This document shows positions 51,310 through 59,799 of a stretch of DNA of 64,000 nucleotides, one piece after another. Location of the stretch: contig DAOUGI010000040.1 in assembly GCA_034429215.1 (NCBI GenBank), positions 14,835 to 78,834 of the forward strand. Direction: 5' to 3'. Source of the stretch: JAFGOG01 sp034429215. GTDB lineage: Bacteria; Chloroflexota; Anaerolineae; JAAYZQ01. The stretch's first letter is position 1; each line of letters opens with the position of its first letter. The notes beneath the pieces were generated by a model, which worked only from the letters and a program-made list of their open reading frames with translations, was not told the DNA's origin and made no database searches. The position numbers were made by a program, and so were the translations under genes.

Positions 51310-52094
51310 CGGAAGAGCTGGCGGCGGTCGTCCTGACCCACAACGAGGAGCGCCATATCGGCGATTGCCTGGACAGCCTGGCCTGGGCCGACCGGCGGGT
51401 GGTGTTTGACAGTTTCAGCATCGACCGGACGGTCGAGATTGCCCAGGCAAAAGGGGCGCAGGTCATCCAACACCGGTTCGAGAATTTCGCCACGCAGCGG
51501 AACGCGGCGCTCGACGCGGTGGAGGCGGAGTGGATCCTGTTCGTGGATGCCGACGAGCGGGCCACGCCGGCGCTGGCCGAAGAGTCGCGGCTGGTTGTGG
51601 CCCGAGGCGACCGGGCGGGATGGTGGATTCCTCGACATAACTACATCATCGGCCACCGCATGCGCGGCGGGGGATGGTCCCCCGACCCCCAATTGCGGCT
51701 GCTGCGCCGGGACAAGGCCCGCTACGACCCCGGCCGGCCGGTCCACGAGATCGTGATCCTCGACGGTCAGGCCGGCACCCTGGAGAACAGGCTGATCCAC
51801 TATAACTATGACACGCTGGGCCAGTTCCTGAGCAAGCAGAACCGGTACATGGATTACGAGGCGCACATCCTGAACGAACAACAAGCGCGGGTACGGCCCT
51901 GGACCTATGTGACCATGCCGCTGCGGGAGTTCTGGCGGCGCTTCATCACGCTTGAGGGGTATCGCGATCACGTCTATGGTGTTCTGTTATGTGGCTTGAT
52001 GGGGTATTATACGTTTGTGGCTTATTGGCGGCTGCACAAGCTGCGAATGAACGGCCCGGCGGATCAACAGGCCGGCGGGCGAGCGCCCTTGTGA
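51306..52094 (+). CDS. family 2 glycosyltransferase (WaaE/KdtX-like)
   Basis: A 262-residue enzyme resembling the WaaE/KdtX group that transfers a hexose or heptose in glycolipid cores. Motifs: LTHNEERHIGDCLDSLAWADRRVVFDSFS at the N-terminus, ATQRNAALDAV, ILFVDADERATP (DxD) and DPQLRLLRRDKARYD. A C-terminal amphipathic or membrane helix (VYGVLLCGLMGYYTFVAYW) anchors it. It starts with GTG overlapping the previous stop (GTGA). The open frame extends upstream inside the previous gene but that part is antigenic of the other frame. Confidence 0.88.
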   Translation: MTEELAAVVLTHNEERHIGDCLDSLAWADRRVVFDSFSIDRTVEIAQAKGAQVIQHRFENFATQRNAALDAVEAEWILFVDADERATPALAEESRLVVARGDRAGWWIPRHNYIIGHRMRGGGWSPDPQLRLLRRDKARYDPGRPVHEIVILDGQAGTLENRLIHYNYDTLGQFLSKQNRYMDYEAHILNEQQARVRPWTYVTMPLREFWRRFITLEGYRDHVYGVLLCGLMGYYTFVAYWRLHKLRMNGPADQQAGGRAPL

Positions 52095-52111
52095 ACCGGC
52101 GAGCGTGTCAT

Positions 52112-52573
52112 TCACCCGGCCAGCTCGAGAATGCGCTCTAGCCCGCCGTCGATGTAGCGAGACATCGTGTCGGCGCAGGCACGATACCCCTCGATAGAAC
52201 CCCCATACGGATCTTCGACGTCCCGGCGTTTGCCGGCCATCTCGCTCAGCAGGCGGACTTTCCAGGCGTATTGAGGCCACGTCTGGCGGACCATGCGGGC
52301 GTGCTCGTGGGTCATGACCAGGATCAGCTCCGCTCCGGCGATCTCTTCGGCGGAGAGGCTGTGCGACCGGTGGTCGCCGATATCGATCCCGCGCTCGGCC
52401 ATGGTAGCCACGGCGTTTTTGCTGGCCGGCTCGCCGTCTTCCGCCCAGACACCTGCCGACAGGACCCGGTGGCGGGCATCGATCTTTTTCGCGGCCAGCC
52501 GCTGGCGGAGCAGACCGGCGGCCATCGGTGAGCGGCACACGTTCGCGGTGCAGACAACCAGGATTAGGCTCAC
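52112..52573 (-). CDS. low-molecular-weight protein tyrosine phosphatase
   Basis: A 153-residue LMW-PTP. The phosphate loop CTANVCRSPMA (Cys-x5-Arg-Ser) is at residues 8-18, and the general acid is in DVEDPYGGS near residue 120. Such enzymes dephosphorylate bacterial tyrosine kinases and arginine phosphates (YwlE). HSLSAEEIAGAELILVMTHEH is typical. The GTG at 52573 lies six to seven bases after GGAGGAG and was chosen over an in-frame start 24 codons upstream, which falls inside the palindromic repeat. It is the last gene of the minus-strand series and converges with the glycosyltransferase. Confidence 0.92.
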   Translation of the reverse strand: MSLILVVCTANVCRSPMAAGLLRQRLAAKKIDARHRVLSAGVWAEDGEPASKNAVATMAERGIDIGDHRSHSLSAEEIAGAELILVMTHEHARMVRQTWPQYAWKVRLLSEMAGKRRDVEDPYGGSIEGYRACADTMSRYIDGGLERILELAG

Positions 52574-52599
52574 GGTGAACTCCTCCCTAAAGAGAAAAA

Positions 52600-52633
52600 C
52601 GACCTGACAGGTCTTCCGAGACCTGTCAGGTCG
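52600..52633. repeat. stop-proximal palindrome, CCTGRCAGGT family copy 3
   Basis: Perfect 15-base arms (52600-52614, 52619-52633) and a four-base loop. It begins 13 bases after the hpf stop on the minus strand and ends 27 bases before the phosphatase start. Confidence 0.85.
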
Positions 52634-52645
52634 TTTCATGGTCAA

Positions 52646-53206
52646 CTAGTCGACTTCGGGCTGCAACAGGCCATAGTTGCCGTCTTTGCGGCGATAGAGG
52701 ACGTTGATCTGGCCCACTTCGGCATTATAGAAGATGAAAAAGTCATGGCCAAGGAGCTCCATCTGTTCGATGGCCTCTTCAGGGTGCATCGGTGTGATGG
52801 GGAAGCGCTTGACTCGGACGATGGAAGCGGTTTCCTCTTCAGCGTCAAATTCCGGAGCTTCAGCCTCCGCGATACCAGGCTCAACAGCAACGCCTGCGCC
52901 GCGCCGGCGGTCCCGGCGCTTGCCCTTGTAGCGGTCGATCTGGCGATTCACTTTTTCGAGAACGGTGTCGATCGCTGTAAACATGTCATCCGAGCGTTCT
53001 TCGGCCCGCAGGATGACCCGGTCGGTGCGCAGGGTGAGCTGGCACACCTGCCGGTCCTGTGCTGCTTTGGTGTCTTCTACTGACAGCTCGACCCACGCTT
53101 CGATGATCCCCGGCAGGTAGCGGTCGAGCTTGCCTACTTTCTGATCCACATACTTGCGCAACCGGTCTGTTACTTCAAAGTTTTTGCCCTTGATGTTCAA
53201 TTGCAT
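52646..53206 (-). CDS. hpf: ribosome hibernation promoting factor, long form
   Basis: A 186-residue long HPF that binds the 30S decoding site and pairs ribosomes into inactive 100S dimers in stationary phase. The N-terminal beta-alpha-beta domain (1-100) starts MQLNIKGKNFEVTDRLRKYVDQKV. A charged linker (about 105-130) leads to the C-terminal dimerisation domain (about 130-186) with RVKRFPITPMHPEEAIEQMELLGHDFFIF. The start follows GGAGAT closely. It lies after comF with a GC hairpin between them. Confidence 0.96.
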   Translation of the reverse strand: MQLNIKGKNFEVTDRLRKYVDQKVGKLDRYLPGIIEAWVELSVEDTKAAQDRQVCQLTLRTDRVILRAEERSDDMFTAIDTVLEKVNRQIDRYKGKRRDRRRGAGVAVEPGIAEAEAPEFDAEEETASIVRVKRFPITPMHPEEAIEQMELLGHDFFIFYNAEVGQINVLYRRKDGNYGLLQPEVD

Positions 53207-53250
53207 TTGCCCATCTCCTTATCGTAGATTTGTCCGGCGTAAGGAACCGA

Positions 53251-53271
53251 TCCCGGCCTGGAAGGCCGGGA
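53251..53271. repeat. stop-proximal hairpin after comF
   Basis: TCCCGGCCT-GGA-AGGCCGGGA, a perfect nine-base-pair stem with a three-base loop, four bases after the comF stop on the minus strand. No T-run follows. Confidence 0.75.
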
Positions 53272-53274
53272 CCT

Positions 53275-54024
53275 TCATGACCTGGCACGGGCCAGGGTAA
53301 AAGACCATACAGAGGCAGCGCCTGCCTGGTAAAGAGCTGCTGCGGCGGCCTCTAACGTGGCGCCGGTGGTGCAGACGTCGTCGACGAGTAACACCCGCTT
53401 GCCGGCCAGGCTACCGTTGGTGCATTGGAAGGCGTGCTGCACATTGTTCCGGCGTTGTTCCGCGCTCAGATCGATCTGCGGCACGGTGGCTTTGACGCGA
53501 ACCAGCTCGCCCTCGACCACCGGACAGCGCAAGCTGGGGCTGAACTCGCGGGCGAGGAGCGCTGCCTGGTTATAGCCTCGCTCACGCTGCCGAGCAGGGT
53601 GCAGTGGCACCGGGACGACCGCTTCAAAGTCGCCGACAGGCGCAACCTCGGACCATGCCTGGCTCATCAATTGACCTAGAGGCTCAGCCAAACTGCGCAG
53701 CCCTTCGTACTTGAACTGGTGGATCGCCTCGCGCAGTGGGCCGCCGTGAAAGGCACAGGCGCGCAGCCCGTCCAGCTTGAACGGAGCCTTCTGGCAGCGG
53801 GCGCAGAGTGCGCTGAAATCCTGTGCCGCTCGCCGGCTGTGCGTAGAAACTGGACCGACGTCCCGATCGCCTGGCGGCAACGCGATGCCGCAATGGGCGC
53901 ATACCGGAGGGCGCATGATCTGTATGCCGGCCAGGCACCCGCTGCACAGCCAAGCACCCAACCGATGGCAGGCGACACATCGGGGCGGAAACAAAAGATC
54001 GGCGACAGCGTTGCCCAGCCTCAT
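53275..54024 (-). CDS. comF: ComF family phosphoribosyltransferase-like protein
   Basis: A 249-residue ComF/GntX protein. The N-terminal double zinc finger has CVACHRLGAWLCSGC, CAHCG and CARCQ. The phosphoribosyltransferase domain ends with the PRPP motif VLLVDDVCTTGATLEAAA, preceded by the ComF hallmark VPVPLHPARQRERGYNQA. In competent bacteria ComF assists import of single-stranded DNA from the membrane to the recombination machinery. The start overlaps the tadC stop by four bases, tying it to the Tad pilus operon, which may hint that the pilus takes part in DNA uptake (inference). Confidence 0.92.
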   Translation of the reverse strand: MRLGNAVADLLFPPRCVACHRLGAWLCSGCLAGIQIMRPPVCAHCGIALPPGDRDVGPVSTHSRRAAQDFSALCARCQKAPFKLDGLRACAFHGGPLREAIHQFKYEGLRSLAEPLGQLMSQAWSEVAPVGDFEAVVPVPLHPARQRERGYNQAALLAREFSPSLRCPVVEGELVRVKATVPQIDLSAEQRRNNVQHAFQCTNGSLAGKRVLLVDDVCTTGATLEAAAAALYQAGAASVWSFTLARARS

Positions 54025-54950
54025 ACCACGCTGAATATGGCTGACCCCTTAAGGATTATGATAGCCGGCCCCAGGATGACGATCCAGATCGACGGGAAGA
54101 TCAGAAAAGTCATGGGAATTAACATCTTTACCGGCGCCTGGTGCGCCTTTTCCTCGGCCCGCTGACGGCGCTTGATGCGCATCTGCTCCGACTGGATGCG
54201 CAGCACCTTGGCGATGCTGATACCCAGTTGGTCGGCCTGCACGAGTGCGGCGACGAAACTGATAACGTCGGGCACGTCTGTCCGATCGGCCATGTCGCGC
54301 AGGGCATCACGGCGCGATTTGCCGACCCGGATCTCGGTCAGGACGCGCCCGAAAGCGCGGCTGATCTCGTTGTCCCACTTGTCGGCGACGCGCTGCATGG
54401 CCCCGTCGAATGGCAATCCGGCCTCGACGCTGATGGTGAGCAGGTCGATGGCATCCGGCAAGGTCTTGACGATCTCGCTTTTGCGGCGTTTGATACGCTG
54501 GCCCAGCCAGATGCCGGGCAACATGAAACCAACCAAGATCATGACGAGCACGATCGCGATCCGTTGCAGTGGCGGGACGGTGGACAACATGGTCAGGGCG
54601 AAGCTGAGCACACCCAACAGGAGAGCCGCCAGGCCGCGCACGCCGACAAACTGGGATGGACTCCAGTTGTTAGGGCTGCCGGCCAGCTCCAGGTTGTGGC
54701 GCGTGCTCTCCATGGTGCGCTGTGGTGTGAAGCGGCTGAAAAACCTGGCACTGGTGTTGACCATTGGCACCAGGACCCGCCGGGAAAAAGGCTGCGACAG
54801 CTCGATCTCTTCCAGGGTCAGGGGCCTGCCACCGTATTCGGTCAGCCGGGCATCGACTTCGTCGGCCGGTCGGGGGGCAGCGATGCCCATGATGATCAAA
54901 AAGACCGACAGAAAGATCATGAACGCGGCGACGATTGCCAGAGGTAGCAT
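54021..54950 (-). CDS. tadC: Tad pilus inner-membrane platform protein TadC
   Basis: A 309-residue type II secretion F-domain protein with four transmembrane segments: one near the N-terminus, a pair around 105-145 and one at the C-terminus (MTFLIFPSIWIVILGPAIIIL). The T2SF domain (about 155-280) contains DAIDLLTISVEAGLPFDGAMQRVA and RDALRDMADRTDVPDVISFVAAL. With TadB it forms the platform driven by TadA. It is 15 bases downstream of tadB and its end overlaps the start of comF. Confidence 0.9.
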   Translation of the reverse strand: MLPLAIVAAFMIFLSVFLIIMGIAAPRPADEVDARLTEYGGRPLTLEEIELSQPFSRRVLVPMVNTSARFFSRFTPQRTMESTRHNLELAGSPNNWSPSQFVGVRGLAALLLGVLSFALTMLSTVPPLQRIAIVLVMILVGFMLPGIWLGQRIKRRKSEIVKTLPDAIDLLTISVEAGLPFDGAMQRVADKWDNEISRAFGRVLTEIRVGKSRRDALRDMADRTDVPDVISFVAALVQADQLGISIAKVLRIQSEQMRIKRRQRAEEKAHQAPVKMLIPMTFLIFPSIWIVILGPAIIILKGSAIFSVV

Positions 54951-54965
54951 TCTTTTTGCCTTTCC

Positions 54966-55934
54966 TTACACTTCAATGTTAACGATCTTTTTAATGATCA
55001 TGAATCCCATGAAGATCATGATCGCTGCCACCCCGACCATGATCCAGCCACACGGGTCTCTGAACAGATTCAGCATATAGTCTTTGTTGATCATGTACAG
55101 GACGAGCCCCAGGATGATCGGTATAGCACTGAGCATATAGCCCGAGATCATTTGTTGGGCGGTCAGGACCCGGATCTCGCCTTTGATGCGAACTCGCTCG
55201 CGGATGGTATGGCCGATCGTGTCCAGGATTTCGGCCAGGTTGCCGCCAACTTTGCCTTGGATGTTGATTGCCGTGATCATAAAATCCAGGTCGTCGCTTG
55301 GCATGCGGCGGAGCATATTGTTCAGCGCCTGTTCGTAGTGCAAGCCCAAGCCGATCTCCTGGGTGATACGGTGAAACTCACCGGCCATCGGATCGGGAAG
55401 TTGATTGGCCACTGTATCCATCGATTGGACGATGCTATAGCCGGAGCGGAGCGAGTTGGCCAGCAGGGTGATTGTATCGCCCAACTGATCGTTGAAAGTG
55501 TTCAGCCGTTTTCTCTTGCGCGATCCGACGTAAAAGCGCGGCACAAAGAAACCAACGACACCGGCCAGGAGGGCGAGCAGGGGGGAGCCGAGGAGCAGCT
55601 TGCCCAGCAGCACGAACAGAACGGCGACCAGGATGGTGATAGCCAGGAACTCTGGCACCCGAAGCTTGAGGTCTGCCCGGGCCAGGTCGGTCCGCATGTT
55701 GGCGGCAAAGCCGCGGCGGGTCATTGCCTCGTCCAAGCCGTCCATGGCGGAACGACGTTTTTTACGTTGGGCCCCTTCCTTCTCGTCCGCGCCACCACGT
55801 CCGCTGTAGAGGTCCAGCCGCTCTTCGATGGCCTTATCGCTCGACCGCCTGGCGAAGCTGATGCCGATGAAGATGAACAACACCGCAACCGCCGCGCCCA
55901 CTGCCGCAACGGCCGGGCTGAGCAACGAGTCCAT
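54966..55934 (-). CDS. tadB: Tad pilus inner-membrane platform protein TadB
   Basis: A 322-residue T2SF-domain protein. An N-terminal transmembrane helix (about 5-27) is followed by a charged region with GRGGADEKEGAQRKKRR. A helix pair follows around 95-130, then the T2SF domain with LANSLRSGYSIVQSMDTVANQ and MRRMPSDDLDFMITAINIQGKVGGNLAEIL. It ends in a helix ending FMIIKKIVNIEV. The paired TadB/TadC order downstream of TadA is the standard Tad arrangement. Confidence 0.9.
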   Translation of the reverse strand: MDSLLSPAVAAVGAAVAVLFIFIGISFARRSSDKAIEERLDLYSGRGGADEKEGAQRKKRRSAMDGLDEAMTRRGFAANMRTDLARADLKLRVPEFLAITILVAVLFVLLGKLLLGSPLLALLAGVVGFFVPRFYVGSRKRKRLNTFNDQLGDTITLLANSLRSGYSIVQSMDTVANQLPDPMAGEFHRITQEIGLGLHYEQALNNMLRRMPSDDLDFMITAINIQGKVGGNLAEILDTIGHTIRERVRIKGEIRVLTAQQMISGYMLSAIPIILGLVLYMINKDYMLNLFRDPCGWIMVGVAAIMIFMGFMIIKKIVNIEV

Positions 55935-56012
55935 AGATCCTATCCTTTCGCCCTCGATTCTTCTGCCTTGCTCCCCGGCCTGTTCGGCCAGGACAGGCAG
56001 AATGACCCATAT

Positions 56013-57422
56013 CTAGAAACGGCGCCCAACCCCAAAAATGGTAGGCGGCAGGTGGATGTTGTAGGCTTCGACTTTTTCCATGAACTTGGGCCGGATGCCG
56101 GTCGGTTTGAGCCGTCCGATCACCTTGCCCGCTTCGATGCCCTGCTGCTCGAACGTGAAAACGTCCTGCATGACGATCACGTCACCTTCCATGCCCTGGA
56201 CTTCGGTGACCTTGGTAATCTTGCGGGTACCGTCGCGCATGCGCTCCTGGTGCACGACGACGTCGAGCGCCGCCGAGATCTGCTCACGGATGGCGCGCAG
56301 CGGCAGGTCCATCCCGGCCATCAGCACCATAGTCTCCAAACGGGACAGGGTGTCGCGAGGGCTGTTGGAGTGGGCAGTGGTCATGCTGCCCTCGTGACCG
56401 GTGTTCATGGCCTGGAGCATGTCGATGGCTTCGGAGCCACGGCACTCGCCGACGATAATCCGGTCGGGGCGCATGCGCAGGGCGTTGATCACCAATTGAC
56501 GCATGGTGATCTCGCCCCGGCCCTCCACGTTGGGCGGGCGTGTTTCCAGCGTAATCACATGTTCCTGCTGAAGCTGGAGCTCGGCCGCGTTTTCGATGGT
56601 GAGGATCCGCTCCTCGTTAGGGATAAAGGCCGACATAATGTTGAGGGTTGTCGTCTTGCCAGAGCCGGTGCCGCCGGAGATGACCATGTTGAGCCTGGCC
56701 TGGACACAAGCCTTTAGGAACTCGAGTACTTCCGGTGTGACCGTGCCCAGATCGACCAGTTTCTGGGGCGTGATGGGAATGCGGGAGAACTTGCGGATCG
56801 TCAGCACCGGTCCAACAAGCGACAGAGGCGGGATGACGGCGTTAACACGCGAGCCGTCAGGCAGGCGGGCGTCTACGTATGGCTGGCTTTCGTCGACGCG
56901 GCGGCCAAGCGGCGACACGATGCGGTCGATGATGCGCAAGACGTGATCGTTGTTTTCGAATTTGAGCTCGGTCGACTCTACGCGCCCGGCCCGCTCGACG
57001 TAGACCTGGGTCGGGCCGTTGACCATGATCTCGGTGATGCTGTCGTCATCCAGCAGCGGCTCGATGGGCCCAAAGCCGAGGATCTCGGCCACGATCTGTT
57101 CCAGCAGGCGTTGGCGGTCATTCCGGCTCAGTACCAGGTTTTCCTGCGCCAGCATGGCATCGTACATCTGCTCGATCGTCTGCCGCACTTCTTCTGTCTT
57201 GGAAACGTCCATCTTGGGATCAAGCTCGGCGAGCAGCTTGTTGTGAATGCGGCTCTTGAGATCCTGATAGGTATCCCGGACCGGCGCTGCCGGCTGGCGG
57301 CGGATGCGCAGATCCTCGAGCCGCGTGGAACGGTCAGACGGCGGCTGCTGTGCGGCGGGCTGACTCTGCGGCTGTTGAGCAGGCGTTTGTTGAGTTTTTT
57401 CGATCCGTTTCAGTAATGACAT
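56013..57422 (-). CDS. tadA: Tad pilus assembly ATPase TadA/CpaF
   Basis: A 469-residue hexameric secretion ATPase that powers Flp pilus extension and retraction. A disordered Gln/Pro N-terminus (1-55, [17 protein letters not shown]) precedes the N-terminal domain (ending [18 protein letters not shown]). The RecA core has Walker [14 protein letters not shown], an aspartate box, Walker [19 protein letters not shown] and the His box [17 protein letters not shown]. It lies between tadZ (58 bases upstream) and tadB. Confidence 0.95.
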   Translation of the reverse strand: MSLLKRIEKTQQTPAQQPQSQPAAQQPPSDRSTRLEDLRIRRQPAAPVRDTYQDLKSRIHNKLLAELDPKMDVSKTEEVRQTIEQMYDAMLAQENLVLSRNDRQRLLEQIVAEILGFGPIEPLLDDDSITEIMVNGPTQVYVERAGRVESTELKFENNDHVLRIIDRIVSPLGRRVDESQPYVDARLPDGSRVNAVIPPLSLVGPVLTIRKFSRIPITPQKLVDLGTVTPEVLEFLKACVQARLNMVISGGTGSGKTTTLNIMSAFIPNEERILTIENAAELQLQQEHVITLETRPPNVEGRGEITMRQLVINALRMRPDRIIVGECRGSEAIDMLQAMNTGHEGSMTTAHSNSPRDTLSRLETMVLMAGMDLPLRAIREQISAALDVVVHQERMRDGTRKITKVTEVQGMEGDVIVMQDVFTFEQQGIEAGKVIGRLKPTGIRPKFMEKVEAYNIHLPPTIFGVGRRF

Positions 57423-57480
57423 CTTGGCTCCGTTCTAATGTCCTGGCCTCACGCAGTGGGCTTTCAAGTCGCCCTTTCGA

Positions 57481-58794
57481 TCAGCGCTTTAGCCGGCCCA
57501 AAAGGCCCGGACGCTTTTTGCGTTCCTCTTTCTCCGGTTCGGCGGCCTTGGCCCCTTGTTCGTCCACCACTTTAACCGGCTGCGGCTCCAAGGCAGCAAT
57601 TTCCTGCCGGGCAAAAACCACAAAGCTCTGGGCCAGTGGGTGGTTTGGCTCGATCATGATCAGCGGCAAGCCCCGGTTGGCGGCCTGCCGGACGATCCGG
57701 GTATCGAGCGGCAATTGGATGGCGATGGGATGCTTCAGGTTCTCTTCTACGTTTTCGGGGCGAATGCCTTCGCGGGCCAGCACCTGGTTCAAGACCAGAT
57801 CGATCCGATCCCCGGGAAGCTGCAGCGCTTCGACGGTATCGAAAAACTGCTTGGTGCTCTTGAGCGATGGCACTTCGGGCGCCATCACCACCAGGATACG
57901 ATCGGCCAGCTCCATGGTGGACAGGACCATGTCGTCCAGGTATCGCCACGTATCCAGGACGATGTAGGCAAACTCGCGCCGTAAAAGGCCGAGGATGGTC
58001 TTGAGATGATCAGACGTGACCGCTTCGGCCATCTCGGGCGCCGGCGGCGCAGCCAGGACTTTGATGCCGGACTGGTGGGGTGACATGATAGAGAGCAATT
58101 GCTCGACATCCAGCGCGTCGATCTGAGCCACCGCCTCGACGATAGAGTGATTGCCTCGCAGGTCGAGCAACACGGCCACGTCGCCGAATTGCAGGCTGGC
58201 ATCTACGAGGGCCACCTTCTTGGACGTGACCTGCTGCAGGGCGACGGCCGTGTTGATTGCCACTGTGCTGCAACCGGTGCCGCCTTTGGGGCTGTAGACA
58301 AGCAGCAGCTTGCCTCCAGGCTGCGAGCGGCGAGCCGTTGTGCCTGCTCCCGATCCGGCCGGCATTTCTTCGCCGGCAAGGGCGCCGGAGGGCGGGACCA
58401 CTCGGCGGCTGGCGCTCATCTCGTAGACGCGGTGGATGCTGCTGCTCAGCTCTTCGCTGGTGAAGGGCTTGGTCAAAAAGTCCATTGCCCCAGCCAGCAT
58501 GGAGCGCCGCAAATAGTCCGCTTCGCTCTGGACCGACATCATGATCACCTGGCATGCAGGAGCCATGCGGCCGATCTGCTGGCTGGCGGTGATGCCGTCC
58601 ATGTCCGGCATGTTGATGTCCATCAGCACGATGTTGGGCTGCAGCGCCTTGGCCTTGTCGATTGCTTCCCGACCGCTGGCTGCCATGCCAACGATCTCGA
58701 TGTCTGGCTCAAAGTACAGAAGCTTGCGCAGGTTTTCCCGTGTCTCGGAAATGTCGTCTACGATTAGGAGGGTAATCTTTTCTTTCGCAGCCAT
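57481..58794 (-). CDS. tadZ: TadZ/CpaE: receiver domain plus MinD-like ATPase
   Basis: A 437-residue localisation factor for the Tad machine. The N-terminal receiver-like domain (1-125) keeps the acidic pair in LLIVDD, the phospho-acceptor aspartate in IVLMDINMPDMDG, the Thr/Ser in MMSVQS and the lysine in LTKPF, so it may really be phosphorylated, unlike the degenerate receivers of many TadZ proteins. The ParA/MinD domain (about 165-420) has a deviant Walker A, YSPKGGTGCSTVA. A Lys/Arg-rich tail ends the protein. The start at 58794 was placed just before the receiver; GTG at 58854, 20 codons upstream, is also possible as neither has a clear ribosome binding site. Confidence 0.88.
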   Translation of the reverse strand: MAAKEKITLLIVDDISETRENLRKLLYFEPDIEIVGMAASGREAIDKAKALQPNIVLMDINMPDMDGITASQQIGRMAPACQVIMMSVQSEADYLRRSMLAGAMDFLTKPFTSEELSSSIHRVYEMSASRRVVPPSGALAGEEMPAGSGAGTTARRSQPGGKLLLVYSPKGGTGCSTVAINTAVALQQVTSKKVALVDASLQFGDVAVLLDLRGNHSIVEAVAQIDALDVEQLLSIMSPHQSGIKVLAAPPAPEMAEAVTSDHLKTILGLLRREFAYIVLDTWRYLDDMVLSTMELADRILVVMAPEVPSLKSTKQFFDTVEALQLPGDRIDLVLNQVLAREGIRPENVEENLKHPIAIQLPLDTRIVRQAANRGLPLIMIEPNHPLAQSFVVFARQEIAALEPQPVKVVDEQGAKAAEPEKEERKKRPGLLGRLKR

Positions 58795-58854
58795 CAGATT
58801 TTTCGTCTCACCAGATTCTTTTTCGTCCAGCGGATTTGTCGTTTCACTCCGCAC

Positions 58855-59775
58855 CTATGGAGTGGTCGTTCCTCCAGCGGGCAGCAGCTCGATACTGTAA
58901 TCGTGTTTGGTCGGCACACTGATGCTAAAGCGGGTCATCAGGTATTCGAGCGTGACCTGCTGGGTGGCAAAATCCTGGAGGTCTTCCCTCTGACGCACGG
59001 CCAGGTCGATACTGGCCTGGGTCTCGCGGGCCAGTTTCAGGACCAGGGCATCTTGAGGAAGGAGCATCAAGGTGATGTACTCGGGCGGCTGGACCACGGG
59101 CTCTTGTCCCTGTTGTTGTTGGGCCTGAGCTTGTTCCTGGGTAGTCTCTACTTTATAGTCCCAGCGTCCCACGCCGAGCACCCGGATCTTTTGCAGGGTG
59201 AGCTGTGTAGCCAGGCGTGGAATCTGGGCCGCGGCAATCGTGGTACCCTCTTCGCCGCCGCCGGTCGGGCAGATCGGTGGGCAGAGCGGCGACTTGGTCT
59301 GCGTCTCGTTGTCCACGTCGATGAAGGCGAAGGTGATCAGGATGTCCACGAGATCGTTGGTCTGGACGCCATACGAGACACTGGACAGCTCGCTGATCGG
59401 AAAGGCGACCGCAACATAACCCGGCTCGACCAGGTTGCCCAACTGGCTCTTGGCCATCAGCTCCTCTTCGGTTTGGAGCATGCCCGCCGTGACGATGGTG
59501 TTTTGGGTGAGATCCCCTTTGGCCAGCATGCCGGTCGTGCCGTCCAGGGTGCGAAGGGCATCTTCGGGAACAGGGGCAGGCCTATCCACCAGCTCCAACC
59601 GCCCATCCACCGCCTCGCCTTCTTTGAGCGGTTGGGCAACGACGACCACTTGCTCTGTCTTGATCTCGGCGCCGGTCGGCGTATTGGACACATTCTGCAG
59701 CAAGAGGAACACGACGGCAGCCGTGCCACATGCCAGAATCAAGCCGATCAGGATCAACAGTCTACTTCGTCGCAT
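58855..59775 (-). CDS. cpaB: Flp pilus assembly protein CpaB/RcpC
   Basis: A 306-residue membrane-anchored protein: N-terminal transmembrane helix (about 5-27, LLILIGLILACGTAAVVFLLL), then an SAF domain (about 40-105, VVVAQPLKEGEAVDG and TIVTAGML) and the RcpC/CpaB core with SVSYGVQTNDLVDIL. A Gln-rich insert (TTQEQAQAQQQQGQ) lies near residue 215. In diderms CpaB links the platform to the secretin; here no secretin gene (cpaC/rcpA) is present, consistent with a monoderm envelope. It lies between the Pro-rich surface protein and tadZ. Confidence 0.88.
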   Translation of the reverse strand: MRRSRLLILIGLILACGTAAVVFLLLQNVSNTPTGAEIKTEQVVVVAQPLKEGEAVDGRLELVDRPAPVPEDALRTLDGTTGMLAKGDLTQNTIVTAGMLQTEEELMAKSQLGNLVEPGYVAVAFPISELSSVSYGVQTNDLVDILITFAFIDVDNETQTKSPLCPPICPTGGGEEGTTIAAAQIPRLATQLTLQKIRVLGVGRWDYKVETTQEQAQAQQQQGQEPVVQPPEYITLMLLPQDALVLKLARETQASIDLAVRQREDLQDFATQQVTLEYLMTRFSISVPTKHDYSIELLPAGGTTTP

Positions 59776-59799
59776 TGAGTCTCCTCCATGAATAGCAAT

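Noticed and set aside
55152..56717. A 521-residue open frame on the plus strand.
   Set aside because: It is antisense to tadB and tadA, whose motifs are unambiguous on the other strand.
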